NCBI GenBank assembly: GCA_965601665.1
Contig: OZ271833.1
Span: 1,736,001 to 1,800,000 of the forward strand
From: JANQNX01 sp965601665
GTDB lineage: Bacteria; Pseudomonadota; Gammaproteobacteria; Eutrophobiales; Eutrophobiaceae
DNA length: 64,000 nt
Direction: 5' to 3'
In this document: in pieces, positions 42,910-52,284 of the stretch
Position numbering within the stretch: position 1 is the first letter of the stretch
How the letters are laid out: the number at the start of each line of letters is the position of its first letter
The notes under the pieces: model-generated
What the model was told of the DNA's origin: nothing
Databases searched by the model: none
The model's input: the letters and a program-made list of their open reading frames with translations, nothing else
Made by a program: the position numbers and the translations under genes

Positions 42910-43063
42910 TATATCAGTTTACACTGCGTTCCTTGCCTTTGATGCAGTCAGGTTATTATCTGAAGCAGCATTAACACCTTTTCTTTGGTCCATCCCCCTC
43001 ATCACAGGGCTGGTAATCATTATTTATCAACAATTCCAGGTCAAAAAACTGCGTAGTGTTTAA
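42910..43063 (+). pseudogene. Orphan 3' fragment of a DUF2306 gene
   Basis: 50 codons in one open frame ending in TAA, beginning ISVYTAFLAF and containing TPFLWSIPLITGL. No start codon or upstream part. Homologous to the end of the gene at 38831, with mostly synonymous differences, so it was under selection until recently and is not simply a decaying duplicate. It converges on crtI, 15 nt away. Confidence 0.8.
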
Positions 43064-43078
43064 TGTCAGGCATCCAAA

Positions 43079-44584
43079 TCAGTAGCCTGGTTCCGGTACG
43101 ATCTCATCCAGTATCTTTGCCGAAGAAATGACACCAGGAACGCCAGCGCCGGGATGTGTGCCCGCCCCAACGAGATAAAGATTTTCCAGTTCTTCACTTT
43201 TATTATGTGGCCTGAACCAGGCGCTCTGTAGCAGTTGCGGCTCCAGCCCAAAAGCGGCACCGTTTACCGATAGCAGACGTGTTTCAAAGTCTTTTGGCGT
43301 CATAAAAAAAGACGTCGTTAAAGCATCGCCCAGGCCGGGTAACACCGTTTGTTCGAGGCGCTCCTGAATAGCTTGTTTATAGCTCTCACCATGTGTTTCC
43401 CAGTCTACGCCGCTCTTCAGGTGCGGTACCGGTGAAAGGACGTAGAACGTATCGTGCCCTTCCGGGGCCAGTGCCGGATCAGTCGCCGTAGGTCGATGAA
43501 GGTAAAGGCTGAAGTCGTCTGCCAGTTGTTTCTTCTTGAAGATATCTTTTAGTAAACCCTGGTAACGTGGGCCTAACAATATCAGGTGATGATAAACATC
43601 TTCATAACGCTTGTTGGTGCCGAAATACCAGACGAACAGGCTCATGGAAAAGCGTGCACGATCGATCTTTTTAGGCGTCCACCTTTTTGGTTTATGATCA
43701 CTTAACAAGTATTTATACGTCCAGGCAGAATCTGCATTGGAAACAACAACATCCGCAGCAATATGCTCACCATTGGCCAGTTCAACCCCCGTCGCCTTAC
43801 CGTTTTTTTCGGTAATCTTTTTCACTTCTGATTGATAGCGGATCTGCCCGCCTAGTTGATCAATCAGTTTCAACATCCCATCCACCAATGAACCCATACC
43901 TCCCATGGCGTAATGCACACCAAACTTGCGCTCAAGATGCGCTATCAGGCAATAGTAGGCTGTGGTTGTTAGCGGATTACCACCGATCAACAAGGGATGA
44001 AAACTGAATACAATGCGCAGAGCAGGATCAGTAAAATAATCACACACGGTGCTGTATACAGTACGGTGCCCACCAAGACGGACAAGGTCCGGGGCCGTAC
44101 TGAGCGTAAACATCAGGCTGTGGAAAGGTTGTGCAGCAAGCTGCTCGAATGCAATGTCATAGATCTCTCCACTGCGTTTGATAAAGCGATTAAAGCCTTC
44201 TACATCACCAGGGTTAAACTTTTCTACCTCGGCACGCATGGAATCAATATTACCGGTGTAACTGAAGACACGACCATCATGGAAGCGGATCTTGTAAAAA
44301 GGATCCATGGGTACCAGTTTTACATCGTCTTCCAGCTTACGTCCGCATAATTCCCACAGCTCTTCAAAAACAAAGGGGGCAGTAACAATAGTTGGACCAC
44401 GGTCAAATATATATCCGTCTACTTCATCGACATAGGCCCGACCGCCAGCTTTATCAAGCTTGTCAAAGATGGTGACCTGATAGCCACGGACACCGAGTCG
44501 TATCGCCGCGGCAAGACCGCCAAAGCCACAGCCGATGACCACGGCATGCGATTTTCTCTCCGGTTTCTGTTCAGGCTTGCCCAT
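43079..44584 (-). CDS. crtI: Phytoene desaturase
   Basis: 501 residues. FAD motif VVIGCGFGGLAAAIRLGVRG, GPTIVTAPFVFEELW, and C-terminal LYLVGAGTHPGAGVPGV typical of CrtI. Introduces three or four double bonds into phytoene to give neurosporene or lycopene; the number cannot be read from sequence. Starts 5 nt after the DUF3422 stop, the last gene of the bchF...crtI superoperon. Confidence 0.95.
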   Translation of the reverse strand: MGKPEQKPERKSHAVVIGCGFGGLAAAIRLGVRGYQVTIFDKLDKAGGRAYVDEVDGYIFDRGPTIVTAPFVFEELWELCGRKLEDDVKLVPMDPFYKIRFHDGRVFSYTGNIDSMRAEVEKFNPGDVEGFNRFIKRSGEIYDIAFEQLAAQPFHSLMFTLSTAPDLVRLGGHRTVYSTVCDYFTDPALRIVFSFHPLLIGGNPLTTTAYYCLIAHLERKFGVHYAMGGMGSLVDGMLKLIDQLGGQIRYQSEVKKITEKNGKATGVELANGEHIAADVVVSNADSAWTYKYLLSDHKPKRWTPKKIDRARFSMSLFVWYFGTNKRYEDVYHHLILLGPRYQGLLKDIFKKKQLADDFSLYLHRPTATDPALAPEGHDTFYVLSPVPHLKSGVDWETHGESYKQAIQERLEQTVLPGLGDALTTSFFMTPKDFETRLLSVNGAAFGLEPQLLQSAWFRPHNKSEELENLYLVGAGTHPGAGVPGVISSAKILDEIVPEPGY

Positions 44585-44589
44585 AATTA

Positions 44590-45882
44590 TTAATCCACAC
44601 AGTTATCTTCCAGGTGCACCACTTTCTTTTTTACCCTTCTAATTCCCATGGCTACCAGTACGATGACCAGCGGGATACTTATCGCTGTCAGCGCCTTACT
44701 GTTAACGGGAATACCCATGGTCTCGGCGCCCTTGGCTGCATAACCTATCAGTCCAACAATGTAGTATGTAATAGCCGCCACCGACAATCCTTCCACGGTG
44801 GACTGTAATCGCAATTGTAGTTCTGCGCGTTTATTCATCGATTCCAGCACGTTCTGGTTTTGTTCGCGACGCGCCATATCAACGCGTGTAGACAACAATT
44901 GCGTAGCACGCGCGACACGTGTCGACAGTGAGTCCTGCCGATCTGCCATTGTCTGACAGGTCTCCATTGCAGGCACCAGGCGACGCTGTGTAAATTCCCT
45001 GAATGTTTGCAGTCCACGTATCCGTTCTTCGCGCAGTTCATTGATGCGTCGCTCTACCAGTGAGTAATAAGCGGCGGCGGCGCCAAAACGGTAATGGTTT
45101 TGAGCTTCATTTTTCTCTATTTGCGCCTGCAGACGGGTTAAGCGTTCCAGCAAGATTGATTCATTCTCGCTTGTTTCACTTAATGCCTTTGTTATTGCAA
45201 CCAGTTCTGTTTCACTGTCGCCAATAAGCGGCGCCATTTGCTTGGCCACGGGTAGAGCGAGTAGCGCCATCATTCTGTATGTATCAATTTCCAGTAACCG
45301 CTGAACCATGCGCCCTGCCTGCCAGGGTTTCATGCCATGGTTTGCTATCCAGAGTCGACTAAATCCATCGTCCTTGATCCTGAAGTCAGTCAACGCGGTG
45401 GCGAGGCCAGCCAATGACGAGCCTATTAATACGTTACCATCAAAAATATTATCAGACAGTGTTTCATAGTTCTTGGGTGGACTTTGATCCTCGACTATCG
45501 CTATGTTCGTTGCCGTTAATAACTCTCCCGGCAATCCTTGCAACCATTTTTCAGGTAACTGTTTGATAATTGGTTCTTTAAACGCATCATTGTTACGTAA
45601 CTCGCTGATAAAAAGGTAGCGAGTAAATTCCGTATGTCGTTCCCATTTTAATCTGAAGGCGCCATGATCGGCTGAATAATGATTTACACCTTTTTCTGGA
45701 AGTGTAACACCATATTCCCGCGCAAGATCGATGACTGGCTGACAATCATCTTCTCGCAGTGGCCAGTCGTTAAATAAAGCAAGGTAGGAGATTCTGAGTG
45801 GAGCAACAAGTGGCTCGGGTGGGCGCGCATGGACTTCATTATTTAGATCGATGCGCAGCGGATGATTTTCTGGTAACTGCAT
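44590..45882 (-). CDS. DUF3422 family membrane-anchored protein
   Basis: 430 residues. Starts NHPLRIDLNNEVHARPPEPL, the DUF3422 signature; central coiled coil (about 230-360); two C-terminal transmembrane helices (about 365-385 and 395-415) and a basic tail. Function unknown for the family. Between bchO and crtI on the same strand with short gaps (28 and 5 nt), it is part of the photosynthesis superoperon, which suggests a role in pigment or membrane organisation. Confidence 0.88.
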   Translation of the reverse strand: MQLPENHPLRIDLNNEVHARPPEPLVAPLRISYLALFNDWPLREDDCQPVIDLAREYGVTLPEKGVNHYSADHGAFRLKWERHTEFTRYLFISELRNNDAFKEPIIKQLPEKWLQGLPGELLTATNIAIVEDQSPPKNYETLSDNIFDGNVLIGSSLAGLATALTDFRIKDDGFSRLWIANHGMKPWQAGRMVQRLLEIDTYRMMALLALPVAKQMAPLIGDSETELVAITKALSETSENESILLERLTRLQAQIEKNEAQNHYRFGAAAAYYSLVERRINELREERIRGLQTFREFTQRRLVPAMETCQTMADRQDSLSTRVARATQLLSTRVDMARREQNQNVLESMNKRAELQLRLQSTVEGLSVAAITYYIVGLIGYAAKGAETMGIPVNSKALTAISIPLVIVLVAMGIRRVKKKVVHLEDNCVD

Positions 45883-45910
45883 GGTACGACCTAACGTAAT
45901 GAACTGAAGA

Positions 45911-46849
45911 TTATCCGGCTTTTCTTACCAGACGTGAGATTATATGAGCAACGGCCCGTGGGTTCTCCTCATGTGCAAGGTGTCCAAGTTCGGGCAGGTG
46001 ATATACCTTGCTATGGCGAACCATGGTTTGCAAACGTTCAGCATCGCTTGGAGGAATGGTCTTGTCATTTTCACCAACTATCATATCAAGTGTAGATTCC
46101 AGACCAGGCAAGTCCTGCACTAATTGATGTAGATCCCAGTTAGCCATCATGTTCAAGGTGGCTGCCACGTGTGACGGATTCTGAAATAAACGCGTGTAGA
46201 ATTTTATGCCGCGTTCTCCAATCGTTGAGCCTGTACCGTCCATCAGGCGTTTCACAACCTGCTTGTCAGTGGCACGCCAGTTGAACAACCTGGTGCCAAA
46301 CTCTGTTAACGTAAAAAGCCGTGCCAACGGTGCAAACAAAATCCCTGAAAAACCACCTAGCGGTAACAAAGCACCGTTCAAACTCACTAACCAGCGTGGT
46401 GATATCACCTTATCCAGCGCCATGCGGGCAAGAATCGCCGCCCCGGCTGAATGTCCTACAACGATACAGGGACATATATCCATTTCCTTGATAAGTTCAC
46501 TGACGGCGTTGGACATTCCTTGCAGTGATAATGCATCAGTCGAGGGGGATTCAGTGAAAGCATGACCAGGGAGGTCTGGCGCAATGACGGTAAACTCCGC
46601 TGCCAGCAAGGGTGCAAAGTCACGCCAGCTATGCGTTGAGGAACCGGTACCATGGAGTAACAGGATTTGGGGGCCATGTCCCATAACCTGCACATGCCAG
46701 CGTAGTCCGGCTACGTTAACAAACTGACTGTGCTCCCTGTTTGGCCAATCCTGTCCATCAGTTTCCCAATCAAACGCATTTTTACCCGGGCGCTGTCTGC
46801 TATACGGGTGTAACAGGTCACTGTTATTTCCAAGCAAATTCTGACTCAT
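45911..46849 (-). CDS. bchO: Magnesium-chelatase-associated alpha/beta hydrolase BchO
   Basis: 312 residues. Alpha/beta-hydrolase fold with nucleophile elbow VVGHSAGAAIL, oxyanion region LLLHGTGSSTHSW and catalytic His in LPELGHLAHEE. BchO follows bchD in most purple-bacterial PGCs; it is thought to support magnesium insertion but its reaction is not settled. 22 nt downstream of bchD. Confidence 0.92.
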   Translation of the reverse strand: MSQNLLGNNSDLLHPYSRQRPGKNAFDWETDGQDWPNREHSQFVNVAGLRWHVQVMGHGPQILLLHGTGSSTHSWRDFAPLLAAEFTVIAPDLPGHAFTESPSTDALSLQGMSNAVSELIKEMDICPCIVVGHSAGAAILARMALDKVISPRWLVSLNGALLPLGGFSGILFAPLARLFTLTEFGTRLFNWRATDKQVVKRLMDGTGSTIGERGIKFYTRLFQNPSHVAATLNMMANWDLHQLVQDLPGLESTLDMIVGENDKTIPPSDAERLQTMVRHSKVYHLPELGHLAHEENPRAVAHIISRLVRKAG

Positions 46850-46871
46850 AGGCGTACCTTAGTTTTTATTG

Positions 46872-48686
46872 TTATACAGATACTGCTTTTCTACCACGAT
46901 TTACCCCTGTTCTGGATGGCTTGCCCATGACTGCACTGGACAACGCAGCCGCGTCTGCGTGCGGTAGTGCCAGGTAATTTGCATCCATTGCATTGGCTAC
47001 CTGTTCATTAAAAGCCTGTTTCCGTGGCGATGTATCAATCAATAGTGCAGCCACATTTTGCAACCTGACCTGTTGGGCTGCACTGATGGCTTCCTGCTCA
47101 GCTTTCGCCCTATCGGCGTTTCCGGCCCTGTCTATATTCGCGCGTCCGTCGGTCAATAATACGATGGACGGCATTTCGCCGCGCTGCTTGATTTGTTCGG
47201 CCAAGGCGACAGCAGCGTCTATTCCCGCTGCCAGGGGTGTTCCTCCCCCTCCCGGTAGCCCTGCCAGTAAACGTTTTGCCCTGACAAGAGAGCGCGTAGG
47301 CGGCAACACCAGCTCTGCTGCTGTGCCGCGAAATGCAATCAATGCCACCTGATCCCGGCGCTGATAACATTCAGCGAGCAGCATTTCTACCGCGCCCTTG
47401 ACCTCAGCCAGTCGGTGCAAAGCCGCTGAACCGGAAGCATCAACCACGAATATCGTCGTGGTCACCGTGCGTTGTTTGAAACGGCAGATGCGAAAATCTT
47501 CTTTTGCTACAGCGATACTGTTTTCTTCATTATTGATAGCTGTATTACGTTGCCGAAGCCTTTGCCAGGGTGCGGCTGCACGTAGTGTTTCAATTACACT
47601 GAGGCGTGCCCCGTTAGCAGGATCGCCCTGGCGCACACCTACCGGGCGACCTCGTAACTGGCTGAATTTGAAATTATTCGATCGGCCTGACTGATTCCGA
47701 CTATTATTCTTCAAAGCGTTAGTACGCAGTTGTTCCAGGATCTGCCTGGAGAGGGCGGCTTCTGTTGCTGCCAATACGATATCCTGTAAATCTTCAACTG
47801 AAGGTTCTTGTTGCTGTTGATCTTCTTCACTTTGGTCTTGTTGCTGCCTGTTTTCCTGCTGTGGCTGTGGCGGATCCTGCTGTTCCTGTTCTGAAGCTGG
47901 CACACAGGTAGCACGATGCGCAAACACAAGCTTGCAAGCGAGTTGTATGTGGTCCTCATTCACGCTATCGGCACCCTCCAGCGCAGCTATGGCGCACGCT
48001 ACGCGCCTGGCAATAATGGGTGCACGTAAAGAATGAATCCCAAGACCCAGCGCAACCGAGCAAAGCACTTCCAGCAATCGATCATCAAAAATGATGTTGT
48101 CCAGACAGGTGCGTGCGGCAATGACTGTATCAGCACTAAACGGCCAGTACTGGCATTGCTGATAGTTCACCTGTTGTAGATCTACCTCGAAAGCAAAGCG
48201 CTCACGTAGTCCTGCCGGAGCATGTTCGTCGTCACCTATACCTTCATCAAGTGCTATCACACCAAAACGGGTTGCATGTTTGCTGGTTAAGCCATCACGC
48301 TCCATGGTGACTGCACCAGCATCAATTACATGCCCAAGTACAGCGGCTGTTGTTGCTGTCAGTCTTTCGGCCATTGCCAGTTCTATTACGCCGCCATTAG
48401 CGTCAGCTAACAAACCACGCTCGGCAACTGGCCGACCTGCCTGTAATGTCGCTGTCAGGTCAAGTCCGCCGAGGAGACGCGATTCGGGTATATTTACCGG
48501 TACCCTTCGCCAGGGATTTTCAACAGGAAAAAGTGCTTTCAAATGTTGTAGCCAGGCATCTCTTACCGGACCGGGCTGTGCACGCAGGGTAATACCTTTG
48601 ATGCCATCAGGATCGATAGCGAACAAGACTGCTGTCAGCGCCGCATCAGTCCAGGCGTTGTATTCATCGGGAATATTACTGGTCAT
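46872..48686 (-). CDS. bchD: Magnesium chelatase subunit D
   Basis: 604 residues. Degenerate AAA+ N-terminal domain, an acidic/Gln-rich linker (about 275-300, with long QQ runs), and a C-terminal VWA/integrin-I domain with MIDAS motif FVVDASGSAALHR and VLLTDGRANI. Together with BchI it drives ATP-dependent magnesium insertion by BchH. bchI ends 1 nt before its ATG. Confidence 0.95.
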   Translation of the reverse strand: MTSNIPDEYNAWTDAALTAVLFAIDPDGIKGITLRAQPGPVRDAWLQHLKALFPVENPWRRVPVNIPESRLLGGLDLTATLQAGRPVAERGLLADANGGVIELAMAERLTATTAAVLGHVIDAGAVTMERDGLTSKHATRFGVIALDEGIGDDEHAPAGLRERFAFEVDLQQVNYQQCQYWPFSADTVIAARTCLDNIIFDDRLLEVLCSVALGLGIHSLRAPIIARRVACAIAALEGADSVNEDHIQLACKLVFAHRATCVPASEQEQQDPPQPQQENRQQQDQSEEDQQQQEPSVEDLQDIVLAATEAALSRQILEQLRTNALKNNSRNQSGRSNNFKFSQLRGRPVGVRQGDPANGARLSVIETLRAAAPWQRLRQRNTAINNEENSIAVAKEDFRICRFKQRTVTTTIFVVDASGSAALHRLAEVKGAVEMLLAECYQRRDQVALIAFRGTAAELVLPPTRSLVRAKRLLAGLPGGGGTPLAAGIDAAVALAEQIKQRGEMPSIVLLTDGRANIDRAGNADRAKAEQEAISAAQQVRLQNVAALLIDTSPRKQAFNEQVANAMDANYLALPHADAAALSSAVMGKPSRTGVNRGRKAVSV

Positions 48687-49775
48687 CTAGCTAAAAACCT
48701 CTTCTATAGCCCGATCAACACGTACACTGGAACTGGCATCATCCAATGGATTGCGACGCAAACGATGACCAAGTGCCGCCGGAGCCATACTCTTGACGTG
48801 TTGTTCGGCAACCTGCTCGTCACCACTGAAGGCGCACAATGCGCGTGCGGCACGCATTAACGTTAACTCACCACGAAGACCATCGGTTCCCAGCGCAATG
48901 CAAAGTTGCGAAGCATGCTCAAGTACCTTGTCAGGTACTTTAATGCTGTTGAGCCTTTCCTGTGCATTTTTGATTTTGCGTCGCAAACCGGCATTCTTGT
49001 TTTTCCATGCGTCGGCAAATTTTGCAGGATCCTGTTCATATGCGTCTCGACGTCGCACAACTTCTATACGTTGCTTGATATCAGTTGGTGTTTTTACCTC
49101 AACGGACAGACCGTATCGATCCAGTAACTGGGGTCGAAGTTCGCCTTCTTCGGGGTTACCGCTTCCTACCAGTACGAATCTTGCCGGGTGTCTAACGCTG
49201 AGGCCCTCACGTTCAACAACGTTTTCCCCTGATGCAGCCACATCCAATAGCAGATCGACGAGATGATCTTCCAACAGGTTGACTTCATCAATATAAAGGA
49301 AACCACGATGGGCCCTGGCCAATAAACCCGGTTCGAAAGACTTTTCACCCTTGCTTAGTGCATGCTCAAGATCGAGCGCACCGACAACCCTGTCTTCCGT
49401 TGCTCCAAGTGGAAGATCTACCACCGGTACCGGTACCTGTCGGTTTTTTAATTTACCTTCGTTTTCTTTGTCTTTGCAGCGCTCGCATAATCCTACTGTT
49501 TTATCAGGTTCACAATTGTATGGACATTCGAGAACAACCCTCATCTTTGGCAACAACGCAGCTAATGAGCGTATTGTGGTAGATTTACCCGTACCGCGGT
49601 CACCAAAGATAAGAACGCCGCCAAGTGTCGGGTCAATTGCGGCACACATCAATGCCTGCTTGAGCTCTTCCTGACCAACAATAGCTGCAAACGGATATTC
49701 AATCCGTGTTGAGCGTTCAGCTGTTGTTTTTTTTGTGCCGCTGGATTGCTTTCTTGTCGTTCTAGACGTCGTCAC
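48687..49775 (-). CDS. bchI: Magnesium chelatase ATPase subunit I
   Basis: 362 residues from GTG 49775, chosen because a GGGGAAA site lies upstream; a TTG at 49790 is also possible. AAA+ ATPase: Walker A GDRGTGKST, Walker B GFLYIDEVNLL, and a Cys-rich insertion with CPYNC and CERC (often seen outside Rhodobacter). Overlaps puhE by 14 nt. Motor of Mg-chelatase. Confidence 0.95.
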   Translation of the reverse strand: MTTSRTTRKQSSGTKKTTAERSTRIEYPFAAIVGQEELKQALMCAAIDPTLGGVLIFGDRGTGKSTTIRSLAALLPKMRVVLECPYNCEPDKTVGLCERCKDKENEGKLKNRQVPVPVVDLPLGATEDRVVGALDLEHALSKGEKSFEPGLLARAHRGFLYIDEVNLLEDHLVDLLLDVAASGENVVEREGLSVRHPARFVLVGSGNPEEGELRPQLLDRYGLSVEVKTPTDIKQRIEVVRRRDAYEQDPAKFADAWKNKNAGLRRKIKNAQERLNSIKVPDKVLEHASQLCIALGTDGLRGELTLMRAARALCAFSGDEQVAEQHVKSMAPAALGHRLRRNPLDDASSSVRVDRAIEEVFS

Positions 49776-50691
49776 GACGGCTTTCCCCAACTGTTACCTG
49801 AGTCGCTGCAACCGGATGCTTATCCTTGATAGCTGGCTCACCACCTGCGGCAACCAGTGCCTGTTGTGGAAAGGCAGCACTACCAATAGATAACAACCGG
49901 TTCCTGAAGTCGTCGCTTTCTGCATTCTTTTTATCCCGTAACTTTAACCACCAGTTCCATAATGCTGTTGAAGATATAGGCAAAACAAGCAACCAGTGTT
50001 CAAGTACTGCCATTGCCACGATGGCTGAAAGCAGGAAATACTGGAGTGATTGGAAGGAAGAAGGTTCAGCATTCATGCCTTGCTGAACAAGATAAACGCA
50101 CAATACTGTCAACACAGTAATCGAGAAAGGAAACAACACGTTCATTTTTTTCTTTCTTAAAAAGCTTTTCATGTAGGACATATGTGCAGGTAGAAACTCT
50201 TCGCTCATATTTCGAACACCGAGAAAGACATTCAATTTGGCGCTCAACTGCATTAGCCATAGCAACACGTAGGTCCAGGTACCAATCTGGTTCACCTGTC
50301 CCCAGGTTAAGGCTAGAACGATTATTGCTACCGAAATTATGGCAATTTCATGATACAGATTTACCTGTATGGCATGGACAAAGTGTTTCCAGCCCTTACA
50401 ACCCTCTCCGCAGCGATGCTTGCGCGTGCCGGTAATAAAGCCTGTGAAATAACTGAGTTCTTGCCAGGCCCATAGCATCAGACCACAGCTAAAAGACATT
50501 AATGCGGCTAGCGTGGTAGTTTCGCTGCTGTAATAGACCAACCCTGCCAGGGCAATACAAGCAAGCACGCTGGTCGTGACGAAAGTCGAACGGTGGGTGC
50601 GCCTGGGCAAGCCATCCAGATAAACGATAAGGCCCGTACTAAACCACCAAAGGAATAACACATACGCAATGCCAAGTCCGATTTCCAGCAT
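49762..50691 (-). CDS. puhE: PuhE membrane protein (DUF3623)
   Basis: 309 residues with about seven transmembrane helices and the DUF3623 motifs FWWFSTGLIVYLDGLPR-like near the N-terminus and GTRKHRC in the middle. puhE follows acsF in many PGCs and affects reaction-centre and pigment levels; its mechanism is unknown. 12 nt after acsF; its last 14 nt overlap bchI. Confidence 0.9.
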   Translation of the reverse strand: MLEIGLGIAYVLFLWWFSTGLIVYLDGLPRRTHRSTFVTTSVLACIALAGLVYYSSETTTLAALMSFSCGLMLWAWQELSYFTGFITGTRKHRCGEGCKGWKHFVHAIQVNLYHEIAIISVAIIVLALTWGQVNQIGTWTYVLLWLMQLSAKLNVFLGVRNMSEEFLPAHMSYMKSFLRKKKMNVLFPFSITVLTVLCVYLVQQGMNAEPSSFQSLQYFLLSAIVAMAVLEHWLLVLPISSTALWNWWLKLRDKKNAESDDFRNRLLSIGSAAFPQQALVAAGGEPAIKDKHPVAATQVTVGESRRDDV

Positions 50692-50703
50692 GGATAATCC
50701 TGT

Positions 50704-51771
50704 TTACCAGACCGGCGCCATTCTTACCTTGTCTGGTAACTCGTTGGAGACAGATGGCATGAACATTAGCCTGCCAAAGGTAAACAAACCCTGAGCATAG
50801 CAAACACCGCGTTTGGCTATCCCTGCGATTCCGCCCTGTTTTCTCGCTGCGTCAGCACGTCTTCCTACTTCTCTGAGGTAATCAAAATGTTCGTAGAACA
50901 CCGGATTATCAAGATCCAGTTTTACAGGAAAGATCTGCTTTGATATCTCGGTTGTGATATCAAACACCTGTTTATCATATTCAGTAGGATCAAGCCCCAT
51001 AGCAGCGTGCATGGCTGGTCGCGTATGGTCGCGTACATACATTGTGGAAAAAACCGCGAGCAGAAAGAATTTAATCCATAGCTTATTATAGCCTTTCAAC
51101 AGGTCCGGATTGGTTCGAAGTATCAGGGCAATGGTTTCACCATGACGATATTCGTCATTACACCAACGCTCAAACCATAGAAATATCGGATGAAAACGAT
51201 ATTCAGGATTTTTTTCCAGTTGGCGGTAAATACTAATATAGCGTGCATAGCCAATTTTTTCTGACAGATACAATGAATACAGGATGTATTTCGGTTTGAA
51301 AAATGTGTATTTCTTGCTTTTCTTAAGGAAGCCCAGGTCCACACCCATACCAAAGTCTTTCAGTGCGTGATTAATAAAGCCGGCATGACGAGATTCATCA
51401 CGCGCCATATAACCCATCAGTTCCTTGATTTCAGGGTTATTGACTTTCTTCTTGATATCCGAGTATAGAACGCAGCCGGAAAATTCTGAAGTAACCGAGC
51501 TCACCAGAAAATCAAGGAACTCTTTTCGCAGTTCAGGCGGTAGTGATTCAATATCCGCCTTGAAGTCCTCGGTACGCTCAAAGTGTCCGGCATTTTCATC
51601 ACGCCGATACTCATCCATCATCAAATCCCACTCTTCTCGTACAGAGCTTATATCAATCTTGTCGAAGGCATCAAAGTCGGTGGTGTAAAAACGCGGAGAA
51701 ATAATAGACTCCTGCATCGCCTTTTCGGTTGTTTCTTCCGAAATATTTTCTCTCATCACTGCTGTATTCAT
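50704..51771 (-). CDS. acsF: Mg-protoporphyrin IX monomethyl ester oxidative cyclase (aerobic)
   Basis: 355 residues. Di-iron carboxylate protein with both ligand motifs, ARDESRHAGF and CNDEYRHGET. Uses O2 to form ring E of the chlorin. Its presence, with no anaerobic bchE in the window, suggests pigment synthesis in air. GGAG site 8 nt before the ATG. Lies between puhC and puhE. Confidence 0.97.
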   Translation of the reverse strand: MNTAVMRENISEETTEKAMQESIISPRFYTTDFDAFDKIDISSVREEWDLMMDEYRRDENAGHFERTEDFKADIESLPPELRKEFLDFLVSSVTSEFSGCVLYSDIKKKVNNPEIKELMGYMARDESRHAGFINHALKDFGMGVDLGFLKKSKKYTFFKPKYILYSLYLSEKIGYARYISIYRQLEKNPEYRFHPIFLWFERWCNDEYRHGETIALILRTNPDLLKGYNKLWIKFFLLAVFSTMYVRDHTRPAMHAAMGLDPTEYDKQVFDITTEISKQIFPVKLDLDNPVFYEHFDYLREVGRRADAARKQGGIAGIAKRGVCYAQGLFTFGRLMFMPSVSNELPDKVRMAPVW

Positions 51772-51791
51772 AACTTTTCTCCAACCTCAAC

Positions 51792-52271
51792 TCAGGACTG
51801 CTGCAAACTAAATTTTGATTCTGTTGTGTATTTCTGTGGCACGGCATCTAACCAGCGCCCAAATGAATCTTTATTTGAGCCAAATGGTTCAAGATCAATT
51901 TGGCTATTAAGTACCGGGTCAGTCATCATTAATTTTCCGTCAGCGCGCTTGATTAACCTGAAAGGTTCTTCTGGACCAATGTTGCGTGATTTACGTTCGC
52001 GCACCATGCCACGCATAACGACACGGACAAATCCACCTTCGTCAATTTGTAACGTTTCCAGAACCCTGCCTTCTACGGCAGACACAACATCGACTGCACC
52101 ATCGTCACGATCCTGAAAAAATAAATCCAGGTGTTCCACTGTTTCTGATACAGGAATTTCCGTTCTGCCTTCGCCGGTAAGGCTTGAATAAGCGGCCACT
52201 ATGATGGATGTAATTATCAATAGAAAACCAAAATTCAATGCTGCTTGCGGTACTTCATTTTTGTTACTCAT
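51792..52271 (-). CDS. puhC: Photosynthetic complex assembly protein PuhC
   Basis: 159 residues from ATG 52271, which has an AGGAGT site; a longer frame reaching back into puhB is rejected. One N-terminal transmembrane helix (LNFGFLLIITSIIVAAYSSL) and a periplasmic domain with VVMRGMVRERKSRNIGPEEPF, the PuhC core. Needed for normal reaction-centre/LH1 organisation in Rhodobacter. Confidence 0.93.
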   Translation of the reverse strand: MSNKNEVPQAALNFGFLLIITSIIVAAYSSLTGEGRTEIPVSETVEHLDLFFQDRDDGAVDVVSAVEGRVLETLQIDEGGFVRVVMRGMVRERKSRNIGPEEPFRLIKRADGKLMMTDPVLNSQIDLEPFGSNKDSFGRWLDAVPQKYTTESKFSLQQS

Positions 52272-52284
52272 AACATACTCCTGG

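Larger units (their letters stand above)
39566..43063 (+). mobile_element. Putative AT-rich insertion into the 3' end of the DUF2306 gene
   Basis: An AT-rich unit of about 3.3 kb carrying one large gene, bounded by two diverged copies of the same gene end. Integration into the 3' end of a gene, with replacement of that end by a copy carried on the element, gives this layout. No recombinase gene or clean short core repeat is seen. Recombination between related strains is an alternative. Confidence 0.45.

Noticed and set aside
42910..43063. 3' fragment as an ordinary decaying duplicate
   Set aside because: 18 of 21 changed codons are synonymous and the frame is open, which does not fit neutral decay.
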